Source of the DNA: Welwitschia mirabilis | Taxonomy: Eukaryota; Gnetophyta; Gnetopsida; Welwitschiales | DNA: 50,507 bases | Direction: 5' to 3' | Assembly: GCA_051453625.1 (NCBI GenBank) | Contig: JBOZIK010000001.1 | Span: 129,911,568 to 129,962,074, forward strand | Shown here: piece after piece, positions 34,327-45,311 of the stretch | Numbering within the stretch: position 1 is the stretch's first letter | Layout of the letters: the number at the start of each line of letters is the position of its first letter | Made by a program: the position numbers and the translations under genes | The notes under the pieces: model-generated | What the model saw: the letters and a program-made list of their open reading frames with translations, nothing else | What the model was told of the DNA's origin: nothing | Database searches by the model: none

Positions 34327-34335
34327 TCTATAAAC
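34327..34335 (+). promoter_or_regulatory. TATA-like site upstream of the C2 3' ORF
   Basis: TCTATAAAC followed by pyrimidine-rich DNA; aligned with a TATA-like site in M (13565-13574). It may drive the 3' ORF. The open frame at 34305-34547 over this stretch shows no known motif. Confidence 0.4.
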
Positions 34336-34819
34336 CCCCCATCCTTTTCTTGTCTTATCACCATACCTGCAACTTGAATATGTTACTTTCTCCACATTCT
34401 TCTTACATCCTTTTGCATAGCTACTCTCACATAAATAGATTAATAGCACTGCTTGTGCTTACCAGTGCCACTACCCTTTTGCTATTTTCCATGTCTAGTT
34501 TCTATAGTCATCCATTATTTGCACTCTTCTACTCTCTACACACCTAAGGTACATGGTTTGTTTCATAGGTTATACATTTCTTTCTAATATTTTATTAAAT
34601 TTCTTCCTAAATCTCATTTTCATATCATCTTAAAGTTTTTCCACCTTATTTCTTTCATTTTATTTCTATAATCTATTTCTTTCTTTATTTTTTTATTTTT
34701 ATTTCTTGCTTGTTTTTCAAAAAAAATTAGTGAAAGACAAGCTACCTTCATTTAGAATGGTATCTTTAGCTCATTTCTAAATATGTTCATCCCTTTCTAC
34801 CTTTCTAGAATCAAAACAA

Positions 34820-35772
34820 TAGGATGGAACTAATTGTTAAAAGTAGAAAATGCATTTTACTACTTAAAGCAAGTTCTAGAATTTTATAAGAATGCATCAG
34901 ACAATAATGAAGATCTTTGGTAATTTATTCATGCATACAATGCACTTCTTTTACTATTTTTTTAATTGATTTTGAAGTATCCTTAGGGGTAGAGCATTTT
35001 GACCATATTTGATTTATCTTAAAAAATTTAGAATATTTTGTAATATCTTAAATGTAGAATATGCTTCTAATAGAGAAGGAACCCTTCCTTGTAAGTTTTT
35101 ATACAAAAACTAGCTTTCTTATTTAGATTTATCATTTACAATGTGTTGTTTATCTTGCATGTCACAGATGCTTATACTAGCTATTTAGACCTCATTAAAA
35201 TAATTTATGATGTTAAGCCCTTTAACATAACTAAGTTTTTGTTTAAAACTATTAATAATCATGTAGGTCATAAGAGTAATCTTCCTTTATCATGCTTTAT
35301 CTCTGGCATCATCTATAATACCTTAGACCAAACCTTAGATTGTGAAGGTTGGAAGAGAACCTATATAGAATCCATTATCCCTAGAGAGATTACTCAAGTC
35401 TAAAAGTATTGTAATGCTAATTGAATCCTAGGAGTGCAACAAGAATAGTAGTAAGAACAATAAGAAGAGAAACAATAGGCAAAGGAAGAAATCCATCATG
35501 ATCTCTCTATTATCTATTCGATTCCTCCTTACATCACTCCATATGTACTTCCAACAACTTTGCAAAAAAGACAAGGATCTTGTTGAAGAATCATTCCATC
35601 CTCCTCCTTTTTGTCTCTCTCCTCTACTTCTTCATTCACTTCTTCCTTATCCAGTAAAACATTCTTGAACCATGTGCCTTAAAAACATAAGACTTGGATT
35701 GCTGAATTATGGGAAAAGATGAAAAATATCTCACAAATGTATAAGGAGATAGAAAAAAAGCTTGATGCTTAA
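34820..35772 (+). pseudogene. 3' ORF of C2, Transposase_32-like
   Basis: From 35125 to the stop at 35770-35772 one frame can be followed without a frame shift. It reads VLFILHVTDAYTS, then KPFNITKFLFKTINNHVGH, LPLSCFISGII, IPREITQV, a Q/E-rich stretch, a serine-rich stretch and the tail KTWIAELWEKMKNIS...KKLDA. The internal stops are mostly TAA or TAG in the glutamine-rich part, as expected from CAA or CAG by C-to-T. Upstream to 34820 the frame changes. The pattern (hydrophobic FILH, then LPYxxLITxI) is that of the plant family called putative plant transposon protein, found in Athila-type elements. Its function is unknown. Confidence 0.65.
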
Positions 35773-36230
35773 TCTTTCATATAAGATCATTTGGATATAA
35801 TTACATTTTAAAAAATTTTAGTATAATTTTTTAAAATGTTTTCAAGTGTGATGTAATGTGTTGCATGCTATTTTAGGCCTTTGCATTATAGTTTTTCCTA
35901 AATCTTACATCAACATCATTTGTTAGCCTTGTATCAAAGTTATGTAATGAAAAAATTTTAATGCTTTGACTTGTTCTCAAAAATCTTATATTAAATTTTC
36001 TATTTTTATAACTTAAAGAAAAAAGTTTAATTTTAGTTATGAGGTATGGAATCCATTTTTACATAATTTTTTTAAATTTTTGATACCTTACTTATAAAAA
36101 ATTAATCAAAAATTTTTAAAAATAATATCATTCTTCTATTTGAACATTTTTACTTAGTTAATTTTTCCATGTTAATTATGTCTTTATCAATGTTTTGCCA
36201 AGAGTTTAGCAAAAGTCTGATTAATGTGTG

Positions 36231-37678
36231 TGTTTACATGCAAAAATTAACTTTCCAAGCAATTATAGTTGATAAATTTAGCATATGAAGAAATATTAAA
36301 TTTATTTTTTATCACAAAATTATTTTTTATTCTTTTTATTATTTTTTATAAAAATATGAACTTCCCTTAACATAAGAAGGTATATTACTACCCTTGGAGA
36401 AACATTACAAAATTAAAGACATTCTAGCATAAAACGTCAACATTTCTATTAAGCACCACTAGTGCTATTAGTATTCTAAGGTAGAATTATCTAAAACACA
36501 CATGCCTATACCTATTTGGAGAGTTCATCATATTATAATTATGGACTAAGTCAAAAGTTGATCCAAAATAAATCTTAAAATTTGATAACACATAGCAAAA
36601 GTATAAAATAACATGTTGCAATAACATGTGGTAGTAATGATGATGATCACATGAAAGACACATGATATGACATTTTTTGGTAGTGTCATTAGTTGTTAGA
36701 GTACATGTCATCACCTTCCTTATATTAGAAGATAAAGAATCCTTCTTTGTAGCTACATGCCAAATATTTATAACTTCCTCCTTAGTAACTACCCTAATAT
36801 GACCCCTTTTTATGTAAATACCCACCTAAACCATCATGACAAATCTCTCCAAACATTTCCTTATTTATAAAAGGGCCTTGAGCCTCCATTGTAATGGATA
36901 TTTTAGGTTGAATAATTTGGGAAAATACAAGTGCTAGGACATCATGGTATTATAATCATCTTTCTTGGAGATGGATTGTTCCAAGTCTATTTGAGGGGCC
37001 ACATACTTCGCCCCTATTCTTTGATGTAATGTATATTTTACATTCTAATATAATATTAGCTATTTCATTCTTTCATTTTAATGCACATGTATTTGGTATT
37101 AGCAATATTTAGGTAAGGATAGTTCTTAATTAGATTTTATTCTTTTGTTGTTAATACAAATTAAATTTGTATTAATAATATTTAGATGAAACTATATTAT
37201 TATCATATTCTTTTATCATCGAGTGAGTTGTTTGAGGTTAATTTTATGATATTATAGTTTCTATCATTTGATGGATCCTTTGCATAATTATTCATGCTTT
37301 CCATGCTTATGAAGGGCTATAAAGGATCAAAGAGACTAAATAACTTAGCAACACTTATATGGTGGATGAGATTATGCCTCCACATCTAAACTTTAATGAC
37401 TTGATTACTCTAGTTTTATTTTAGGAATACAAGAATTATTGGAGTAAAAGTAAAGCATTGTACAAACTAGCTAAAGTTTTGAAGAACTTCCATTCCCTTA
37501 TGATGCTGATTAAATATCACTTTAAAATAGCAACTTCTACTTTTGTTTTATTTTATTCTTTATTGCAAGTTAAATCAATTATGTTTCTTATGATAAGCTA
37601 CCACATATATATCCCTATATAAGAGTGATACTAGGTTCTTATCTAGTTTAAATTTGATTTATTATACTAACATAAACA
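36231..37678 (+). repeat. 3' LTR of C2
   Basis: 1448 bp, starts TGTTTACATG and ends CATAAACA. TATA box TATAAAAG at 36866-36873 (TATTATAATAG, decayed, in the 5' LTR). The minus-strand open frame at 36487-36825 is antisense and has a weaker counterpart at 29546-29770; I see no coding signal in it. Confidence 0.9.
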
Positions 37679-37683
37679 TTCAC
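37679..37683. repeat. Target site duplication of C2 (TTCAC), right
   Basis: Exact copy of 29200-29204. Confidence 0.9.
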
Positions 37684-38329
37684 TAAGCATTAAAAGTACA
37701 AAGCTATCCATGACTCAAAAACAAAATGAACATATACTTTGTATTAAATTAGAAGAGATATATTATATTAAAGGAAGAAGAAGAAAGCTAGAAAGGACTC
37801 CTTAAGCTATCCTTATGACAAGCTTACTCCTCGAAGAAAGCACTTAGAAGGCCATGTTAACTTGATACTTCAAATATTCTATTACTTTATCAAAATAAAG
37901 GATGTTTACAAAAGAGGGCTTAAGACCCTTTTATAGGTGAAGGTAAGGTTTAGCTAGTTGAGATCCTTTGGCTTATAATATTAGGTAGAATCTTCATTTT
38001 TAGTATTTGGTAGATGATAGTCTATCTTATAGCATTTAGTGGAGGCTATCTAATAGCATTAGGTAGATAAGACTTCATCTGATAGCATTAGGTAGAACTT
38101 TCATCATTTAGCATTTAATGAAGGTCATCTTCTAATGTTTGGTGGAGATTATCATAAAGTATTAAGTGGAATATTCATCATGATGAAACCAACATGTGAC
38201 ATTTGGAGTTAAATTTTTCTACTAGTCAGTGTTATTACTATATGTTTCCAGTGTCACATCTGCATGCCTTTGTCATATGTCTTCTAATACTAATACTACC
38301 TATTACCACCCCATTTCACTTTCATTATT

Positions 38330-38427
38330 NNNNNNNNNNNNNNNNNNNNNNNNNNNNNNNNNNNNNNNNNNNNNNNNNNNNNNNNNNNNNNNNNNNNNNN
38401 NNNNNNNNNNNNNNNNNNNNNNNNNNN
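38330..38427. other. Sequence gap (98 N)
   Basis: Lies in the U3 part of the split minus-strand LTR. Confidence 0.9.
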
Positions 38428-38539
38428 TTAAAAACAATAAATAACATATTTTATGATTAAAATAATTAAATCAATATTTTAATTTATAATAAATTAGCTT
38501 GAAATACTTAATAGAAATTTCAATTTTTACATGTTAACA

Positions 38540-38951
38540 TTTGCCGTTCAAACATATTTTTAGATTTGGTATGAATGGTAAATTAGCCCTAAGATTCATA
38601 GGATTTATAGGATCATATCAAATTACTAGGAGAACAAAAATTATGGCTTATGAATTAGCTCTACAATCATAAGCCATAATGTATTTAATGTATCTCTCTT
38701 ATAAAAATGTGTTTATGATGGAAAAAATATTATTCTAGATTAAAATGTAACCATTCTTCCAAGTTATATCATAGAAGCTTAAACAACAAAAATATTAGAT
38801 CAAAAGAAAATGGTGATTTAAGGAAAAATAACTAAGTTATACCAAGATCAGTGGTCAAAACCAATAGAAAACAAAACAACATGGAATCTGGAGAGTAATA
38901 TCTCACAATTGAAACCAATTCTACTAATGATTTTATAAGAGGAAACCTCTT
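38540..38951 (+). pseudogene. pol: Integrase C-terminus of H1 (GPY/F and chromodomain-like tail)
   Basis: It resumes the H1 frame exactly where 23469 left it: LPFKHIFRFGMNGKLALRFIG, then QITRR and MAYELAL, matching KGVMRFGKKGKLSPRFIGPFEI and AYRLALP. About 90 codons later ILDQKKMV and QWSKPIENKTTWNLE match the chromodomain-like end (ILDRK...VQW....EATWE). Stops are present. Confidence 0.88.
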
Positions 38952-38965
38952 AAGAGGAAGAGAAA
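38952..38965 (+). promoter_or_regulatory. Polypurine tract of H1
   Basis: AAGAGGAAGAGAAA directly before the LTR start TATCATATAC. Confidence 0.7.
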
Positions 38966-41426
38966 TATCATATACAAACTTTTTCAAGGTTAGAAAACCT
39001 TCCAAGTTAATTAGATAAAGAATAATTATTAGAAATTAATTAATAATAATAAGTCTAAAAATAAATAATAATCAAGAGAGTAAATAAATTATTAAAAATA
39101 TAAGCATGCTTGTTTAATTTAAGAAATTCATTAAAAAGTTAACTTGAAGTTGCTAAATTATAGTTAGTTATTTAAAGGATGAATAAATTGATAATTTTAC
39201 TATTACTTATGTGTATTTTCTATTTCTATAGTTTAATTTTAGATTTTTTGGCTTATTTTTAAAGTTAATTGAAGTACAGTTTATATTTCTTTTATTTACA
39301 TCTTGTTTATGAATTACTAATTATATTTTTATGAAAAGTTTACTTATATCATTTAATTTAGCAAGTAGATTTAATTAGCAAAGTTTTTATATTATTATTT
39401 ACACACAGTGGCTAGACTTGGGAAGAATGGGTTAAGGGAACTTAAATTGCTTGTATGAACTTTACTTTACTATTAGTTTGTAGTTGTAAATAGATTATTC
39501 TTTTGTTTATGAAAGGAATAATTGAGTTTCATGCAATTGTATGAGCTATTAAAGCCTTTTAAAGTTGCTAGTAGAGTATTTTAATTTTGACTTTATAATA
39601 AGTATGGTTAAGAAATGTTTCTTACATTTGTATGGTTGAAGAAATTTTTCTTATGTATTACATGTTTCAAGATATTTGTAAATCTTGTATGGATTTGTAT
39701 TCCTTTTATAACTTAAACTTGTTGTTTTTACATTACAACTAATCTTATTACTTATCTTGCATTGTTTGTCTAGCATGTAAATGTATATTTTTCTAAAATA
39801 AATTTAGCTCTATATTGAGTGTTGTTCTTTAAATTAGCCCTTTTATTTGTATGTTGTAAAATATTTTATTTAAGATTTATGTATTGACCATGAACTTAAG
39901 ATTATTATTTACTAAATAAGAGAATTGAAATTTGGTTAGGATAACCAATTATATAGATTTTAGATGGTGAATATCTCTATTCATGTTTTTCACAATAGTA
40001 AAAATGAACTACTAGAATAAAAAAAGGAAAAATGTACACAAATATTATTATTATAATATTTCTTCTTGTAGGATGCAACTAGATTACTGGATTGTTAAAG
40101 TTAATAACTATTAATTAAGGTAATTAATTTAAACTATGTGGTCTTAGTCAGAAATCTATAGTTATATCTATTTTTCCTTATCTTGTAATCTTGGGAATCC
40201 TTTTCTAGCCTTTCCTTATCTTGACCCATAGTAGGAACTATGATGAATGTAGTTTTCACACCATATTTATATGTGTAAGGCCTACTGCAAACATGAACTT
40301 TAAAAAGTAATGAAAGTTATAATAGAGATTGGGTATTAAAGCATATGTCTCTTTTTTTATAAATTTTCCATATTTAAAAGATTAGATACATGAATAAAAT
40401 TGTGGAAATTTTACATAATTGAGTTTTCTATATATGTGTTGATATTAAAATCTAAATAGAATCTTGATTTATTTAGCATACTCATTTTACTAAAATATGA
40501 AACCCAAGTTATTATTGTCAATAATGAATACTTTATGATTCTTTAGATTTTTTAAAATTTTATTGATCTTATTAAATGATTTTAAGTATGTTATATTCAT
40601 TGTGTGTTTACCTTTCATAAAAGTTCTATAGCATAGCTAGTTACTACATTGGTCTATTATGTGAAAGATCTTGAGTTTGAATTCATGTGATGTCATTTAA
40701 TACTCTTCTATTATAAAATTAATGTCACTTTTCCTATAAATAATGGAAAACAAAATGGATATTAAATTATTTTCTTAAGTTTTTTATTTATGTGCATATT
40801 AATAAATATAGTTAGTAGTAGTTTTAAATAATCAATAGAGAACATATTAGATTTATGTGAAAAATTTTATTAAAAAATTTTATAACTAAACTAAAAAAAG
40901 AATAAATAAGCTAAATAAAATTGAAATTAATTTGCAACTATCAATGCCTCACCTCTTTTTGAAAAATGCATAAAAATAACCAATATGGCATTCTTTTTCT
41001 CTTTCTCTCTTGAATTCATCATTGTTTGATGTCTTATTCCTCCTCAACCTAATTACATAGCTAAAAATGCTAATGTAGGGATGCATTCTATGTAAAATGG
41101 TTAACTCAACATATAGCTTTTCTCTCCTTTCTTTTTTCTAACATGTGACTCCCTTAGCCACCTTTATTTCTCCTTTTGTCTTGATATTTCCTCAAACAAC
41201 TGCTATTTATCTTCTTCTCTCTTTACCACCATCTATCATGTCCTCTCTCCACATGGGTTTTTCTAGGTTCACTAGCCATCTTGTCCAACTAACTTTTTTT
41301 TTTTCAAATCTTTATTTGCCTTTAGTTCTCTTTCTAAGTATTGATGTTCTACTAACTTTTCATCTTCATGCCATAGTTGTCAAATGTCATGATACTTTTG
41401 AACAATAAAATAAATACTAGATTAAC
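38966..41426 (+). repeat. 3' LTR of H1 and adjoining unassigned sequence
   Basis: It starts TATCATATACAAAC (TG decayed) after the polypurine tract. The stretch 40170-40290 aligns with 43050-43190 of D2, including CATATTTATATGTGTAAGGCCTAC against CATGCCTGCATGTGTAAGATCTAC, at about the same distance from the LTR start. I could not fix the right end. From about 40950 to 41400 the DNA is pyrimidine-rich with an 87-codon open frame (41145-41408) that shows no known motif. Confidence 0.55.
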
Positions 41427-41846
41427 TATTATATCCCAAATTTTTAATGATTAATATTTAAGTTTAAAATGTCTTGGAAAATAATTTAAAAAAGAATATG
41501 AAATTTTATAAGGCTAATATTTTATGTTAATTCTTAGATGTTTTTCTTTAGAGCTAATAGTCCCGTAATTATTATTATGTGCTTTGGCTTTGTTTGTTAA
41601 ATTTCTTATTTTAAAAAATGCCAATGAGTTATGGATTTGAAATCCTTATGAACTGAGATGCTTAACATCTAGAGCTAATATTTTTATTAAATGAGAAATA
41701 ATATGTTAAATTTTAACTTCTATCATGTTTATGGAATATTTTATTATTTTTACTAATATCTTATTTCTTATTTATTATTTATTGTAAGCATAGTTATTAT
41801 TTATTATCTACTCAGTGGCTTGACAAGGTAATGGAATCCCCACCAA

Positions 41847-41932
41847 TTTCACCACCTTTACCACTTCCATCACTTCCACCACTTCCATTACCTTCACCAT
41901 TTCCACCAGACCACTTTCACCACCTCCACTAC
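41847..41932 (+). repeat. 9-bp minisatellite in U3 of D2
   Basis: Units of the type TTCCACCAC: seven in register at 41847-41909 and two more at 41915-41932 after a 5-bp break. It ends 64 bp before the TATA box. Confidence 0.85.
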
Positions 41933-41996
41933 TTCTGTCTCATAACTTTTACCACTTTCTTCTATGATGGTATCTCTTCATAACCTTCATTGTTTG

Positions 41997-42006
41997 TTAT
42001 AAATAG
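41997..42006 (+). promoter_or_regulatory. TATA box of D2
   Basis: TTATAAATAG; the same site is kept in solo LTR E. Confidence 0.6.
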
Positions 42007-42207
42007 GATCTTCTTTTCCTCTTATTTTATATCTTAATAAAGCTTTTTCTATTGAATTTGGTGACTTTAATCTTGAAGCCTTGGAACTTTGAGTTTTTAG
42101 AAGTTTTTAAATCTTCATCTTGATTTTGATATGGTTTTATGGTTTAATGTAATTTCTTGTATGGTTTATGAACTTCCATTTATTCTTATATGTTCCAATT
42201 AATTCTT

Positions 42208-42609
42208 NNNNNNNNNNNNNNNNNNNNNNNNNNNNNNNNNNNNNNNNNNNNNNNNNNNNNNNNNNNNNNNNNNNNNNNNNNNNNNNNNNNNNNNNNNNNN
42301 NNNNNNNNNNNNNNNNNNNNNNNNNNNNNNNNNNNNNNNNNNNNNNNNNNNNNNNNNNNNNNNNNNNNNNNNNNNNNNNNNNNNNNNNNNNNNNNNNNNN
42401 NNNNNNNNNNNNNNNNNNNNNNNNNNNNNNNNNNNNNNNNNNNNNNNNNNNNNNNNNNNNNNNNNNNNNNNNNNNNNNNNNNNNNNNNNNNNNNNNNNNN
42501 NNNNNNNNNNNNNNNNNNNNNNNNNNNNNNNNNNNNNNNNNNNNNNNNNNNNNNNNNNNNNNNNNNNNNNNNNNNNNNNNNNNNNNNNNNNNNNNNNNNN
42601 NNNNNNNNN
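42208..42609. other. Sequence gap (402 N) with duplicated flanks
   Basis: The 32 bases 42176-42207 and 42610-42641 are identical. All open frames across this gap are artefacts. Confidence 0.92.
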
Positions 42610-43270
42610 CCATTTATTCTTATATGTTCCAATTAATTCTTGCATCCTTTACATGTTCATGGATTTTTGCTTGTTCTTGTAAGTTTTTTTTTAATGCATG
42701 TATAATATTAATTGTGAATTTAATTCTATGCTTAAAACTTGCTAAGTAACCAAATTATGTAGGATTAATGGCTACGACACTTGATGGGCTCCTATTGGCC
42801 ATGGAAATAATTTATTAGAATAATTAGGATAATGTTTATGACTCATCTAGTTCTGCATGACATGATGTCTTGTGGCTTTAAAGGGTTTATCCCATCTAAA
42901 GGGTTTTTGTTGGTTATAGGAATAAAACTCTAGATAAATGGGTATTTTTGACACCTTGTAGATAGAACATAGTATTCACTCTACATTATTAGATTACTAA
43001 TACTTGGGTATGTGAATCTAGATTATTATATCTTATATGAGGTCTTGATCACCTTCGATTTTCTTGAGGATCCTCTCTTAAGCTTGGAAACCCCCTTACC
43101 TAAACCTTATCATGGACCATATGAGGAATTGTAAAGGTTGTAGTTCTCATACCATGCCTGCATGTGTAAGATCTACTATGAATAATGCCTTGTAATAAGC
43201 AAATAGATGCAATTTAGATTGAGAGTAATTTTTATTTATGCATTTAATTAATGTCTTAAGAAGTTGTATT

Positions 43271-43878
43271 ATTTATGTAACCTTGATTGTTATACTTAGA
43301 TTTTTTTAAGAAAGGATTTCAAGATTATGTATACATTTTTTTAATTATCATTTCTTTTTGAAGATTTTGAATTTTTAATTATTGCTAATACAAGAGCTAT
43401 GCTTATGAACTTGGTTTTTAAGATTTTATTTAAAAACAATATTTGTATATACTACAAGATATATTGATTATCCCCTATATTATGATATTTAGTTTTCTAA
43501 GTCTAATATTATCATAATTTATTAAATGATTAGTGAAGAATCTATAATTTGAGTGAAGTCATGTTTTTAGGTTTATCTACCATTTAATTACATAAAGTTA
43601 AGACCACAAGAGCATGATTTATGTGACCTTGATTATTATACTTAGATTTTTTAAGGAAGGGTTTCAGGATTATGTATACATTTTTGTAATTATTATTTCT
43701 TTTTGAAGATTCTGAATTTTTAATTATTGATAATACAAGAGCTATGCTTATGAACTTGGTTTTTAAGATTTTACTTAAAAACAATATTTCTGTATATTAC
43801 AAGATATATTAATTATCCCCTACATTGTGATATTTAGTTTTCTAAGTTTAATGTTAGCATGACTTATTAAATAGTTAG
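43271..43878 (+). repeat. Large tandem duplication in R-U5 of D2
   Basis: 43271-43533 and 43617-43878 are near-identical copies of about 263 bp, separated by 83 bp (period 346). Solo LTR E lacks it. Confidence 0.9.
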
Positions 43879-43944
43879 CATGATTATTTTTTCTATATAA
43901 GCATTGTGGTTTATTTAGTATAGGAAAAATAATAAAATGCCTTT

Positions 43945-44190
43945 GTACAAACTTAAACTTATGACCTCTTATCCTATCTTCTTATCTTCCCTTAAAATAC
44001 CAAAAGAGCAACATAAGTAGTCTAAAATATTATACTAAACTCTTCCACATAAGTTTCTTTATAGATGCTCAATAGTGGAGTTAAAATTTTTAAAATGAAA
44101 TGTTATTTTTGTGAATCAAACACATGACCATTAATTTCATACTTCTTTGTCTTAACATACAGCATAATACTACTTAGGCAACATAAACAT
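43945..44190 (+). other. Two diverged copies of an 'ACTTATGACCTCTT...CAACATAA' motif
   Basis: The stretches 43945-44020 and 44110-44190 resemble each other and the tRNA-like B-box wording common in plant repeats. There is no folded tRNA. The rest of 43880-45310 is LTR sequence without coding. Confidence 0.35.
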
Positions 44191-45311
44191 CTAAATTTAA
44201 ACATTAAATACATCCTCATAAGATGAGCCATAAATGTCAAGTTTTGAAATTCATTTTAAAAAAACACATCATAGATGTACATTGTTTTTACTAGTAGCAT
44301 TATCCTTCCCCTCTCTTTTCAATGTTAAAAAAATTTTAAACTTAGTTTGATTTAAATCTATCAATCATTAAAAAGTAGTAATGAAGAGAAGCCCTAATTT
44401 TCTTAATAAGTCTTTCACAAACAAGATACTTTGTTGTCTTTAGATCTTAATCTTCAAAAACTTATGTGCTAGTTCAAATGGTTTTTCTATAGTTCTATTC
44501 TCCTAACTATTCTGTAGATTTATTAACATAAAAAAATAAATAAAGAAATAAAGAAAAAAAAATGCCTCTCCATCTAAAACATTTGATCAGTTATTTTTTT
44601 ATAATGCTTTATTTTAATTCAAAAAATCTCATTTAATGCAAGTCAACACATCCTGTTAGCATCCTCTTCTTCTTCTTTATTGTTAATTCATAAGATTTAT
44701 GAAGCATCAACATGATGATGCCCTTATAGAACCTTCTATAATTGATTAATTAATTCAAATGAAATAAAATGTGTAGAGAATGTTAGTGTAATAAAAACAC
44801 CCTGAGATAAAATATCCTTGAATAGGAAGTGCATTAAATCTGTAGCATTTGATTTCATGATCTCCCTTTTAACTTGTGTTTATTTCTTCTCATCTAAATC
44901 AGTAATCCTTTTTGCAGTTGTTAAAAGTTCAAAAGCATAAAACATAACTTTCTAGTTGTATTTTTATAAATATGAGGCTACTTCATGCCCTTTAGGGTAA
45001 AAACTAGGTGTTTCTAGTCCAAAACATACTCTGTTTTATCATTTTTAGATTTTTTAATTACCGTTTCAAGTTTTTATTTCTTTTTTTTAATGCAAAAATG
45101 GCTTAAACATAACTTTCTAATGGTATTTTCATGAATCTAAGCTTGATTTGTATCCTGTAGGATAAAAATGAGTGTTTCCAATTAAAAAAACACACTTTGT
45201 CTTATCATTTTCAAACATTTTAAATCACTATTATTATTTGATGCACGGAAAACATAAAAAAAAATAACTTAAGTAATTTGTTTTAATGATTAAATTAAAT
45301 TAGGTCTTACA

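Larger units (their letters stand above)
29205..37678 (+). mobile_element. Element C2: complete plus-strand Athila-type element without pol
   Basis: LTRs 29205-30748 and 36231-37678, target duplication TTCAC, tRNA-Asp primer site 30755-30773, gag-like region about 31590-32720, spacer 32800-34300, TATA-like site 34327 and 3' ORF about 34820-35772. The internal region holds no N gap, so the absence of reverse transcriptase, RNase H and integrase is real. The length is 8474 bp. Confidence 0.88.
28715..38539 (-). mobile_element. Minus-strand LTR of the C1 subfamily, split by C2
   Basis: 28715-29204 and 37684-38539 together form one LTR, reverse complement of the C1 LTR. It keeps the 25-bp array (37966-38175) and a TATA box (minus strand, 37928-37935). 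The right end is the LTR start (minus strand TGTTAACATGTAAAAATTG), flush against H1 integrase at 38540. The left end at about 28715 abuts the C1 spacer, without a primer site. The gap 38330-38427 lies inside. Confidence 0.75.

Noticed and set aside
40630-40690. tRNA-like wording (GAGTTTGAATTC with an upstream A-box-like stretch)
   Set aside because: No cloverleaf and no acceptor stem; similar wording is common in plant repeats. A SINE remnant is possible but unsupported.
41145-41408. 87-codon open frame, leucine- and serine-rich
   Set aside because: It comes from pyrimidine-rich DNA, has no motif, and no neighbouring gene structure supports it.
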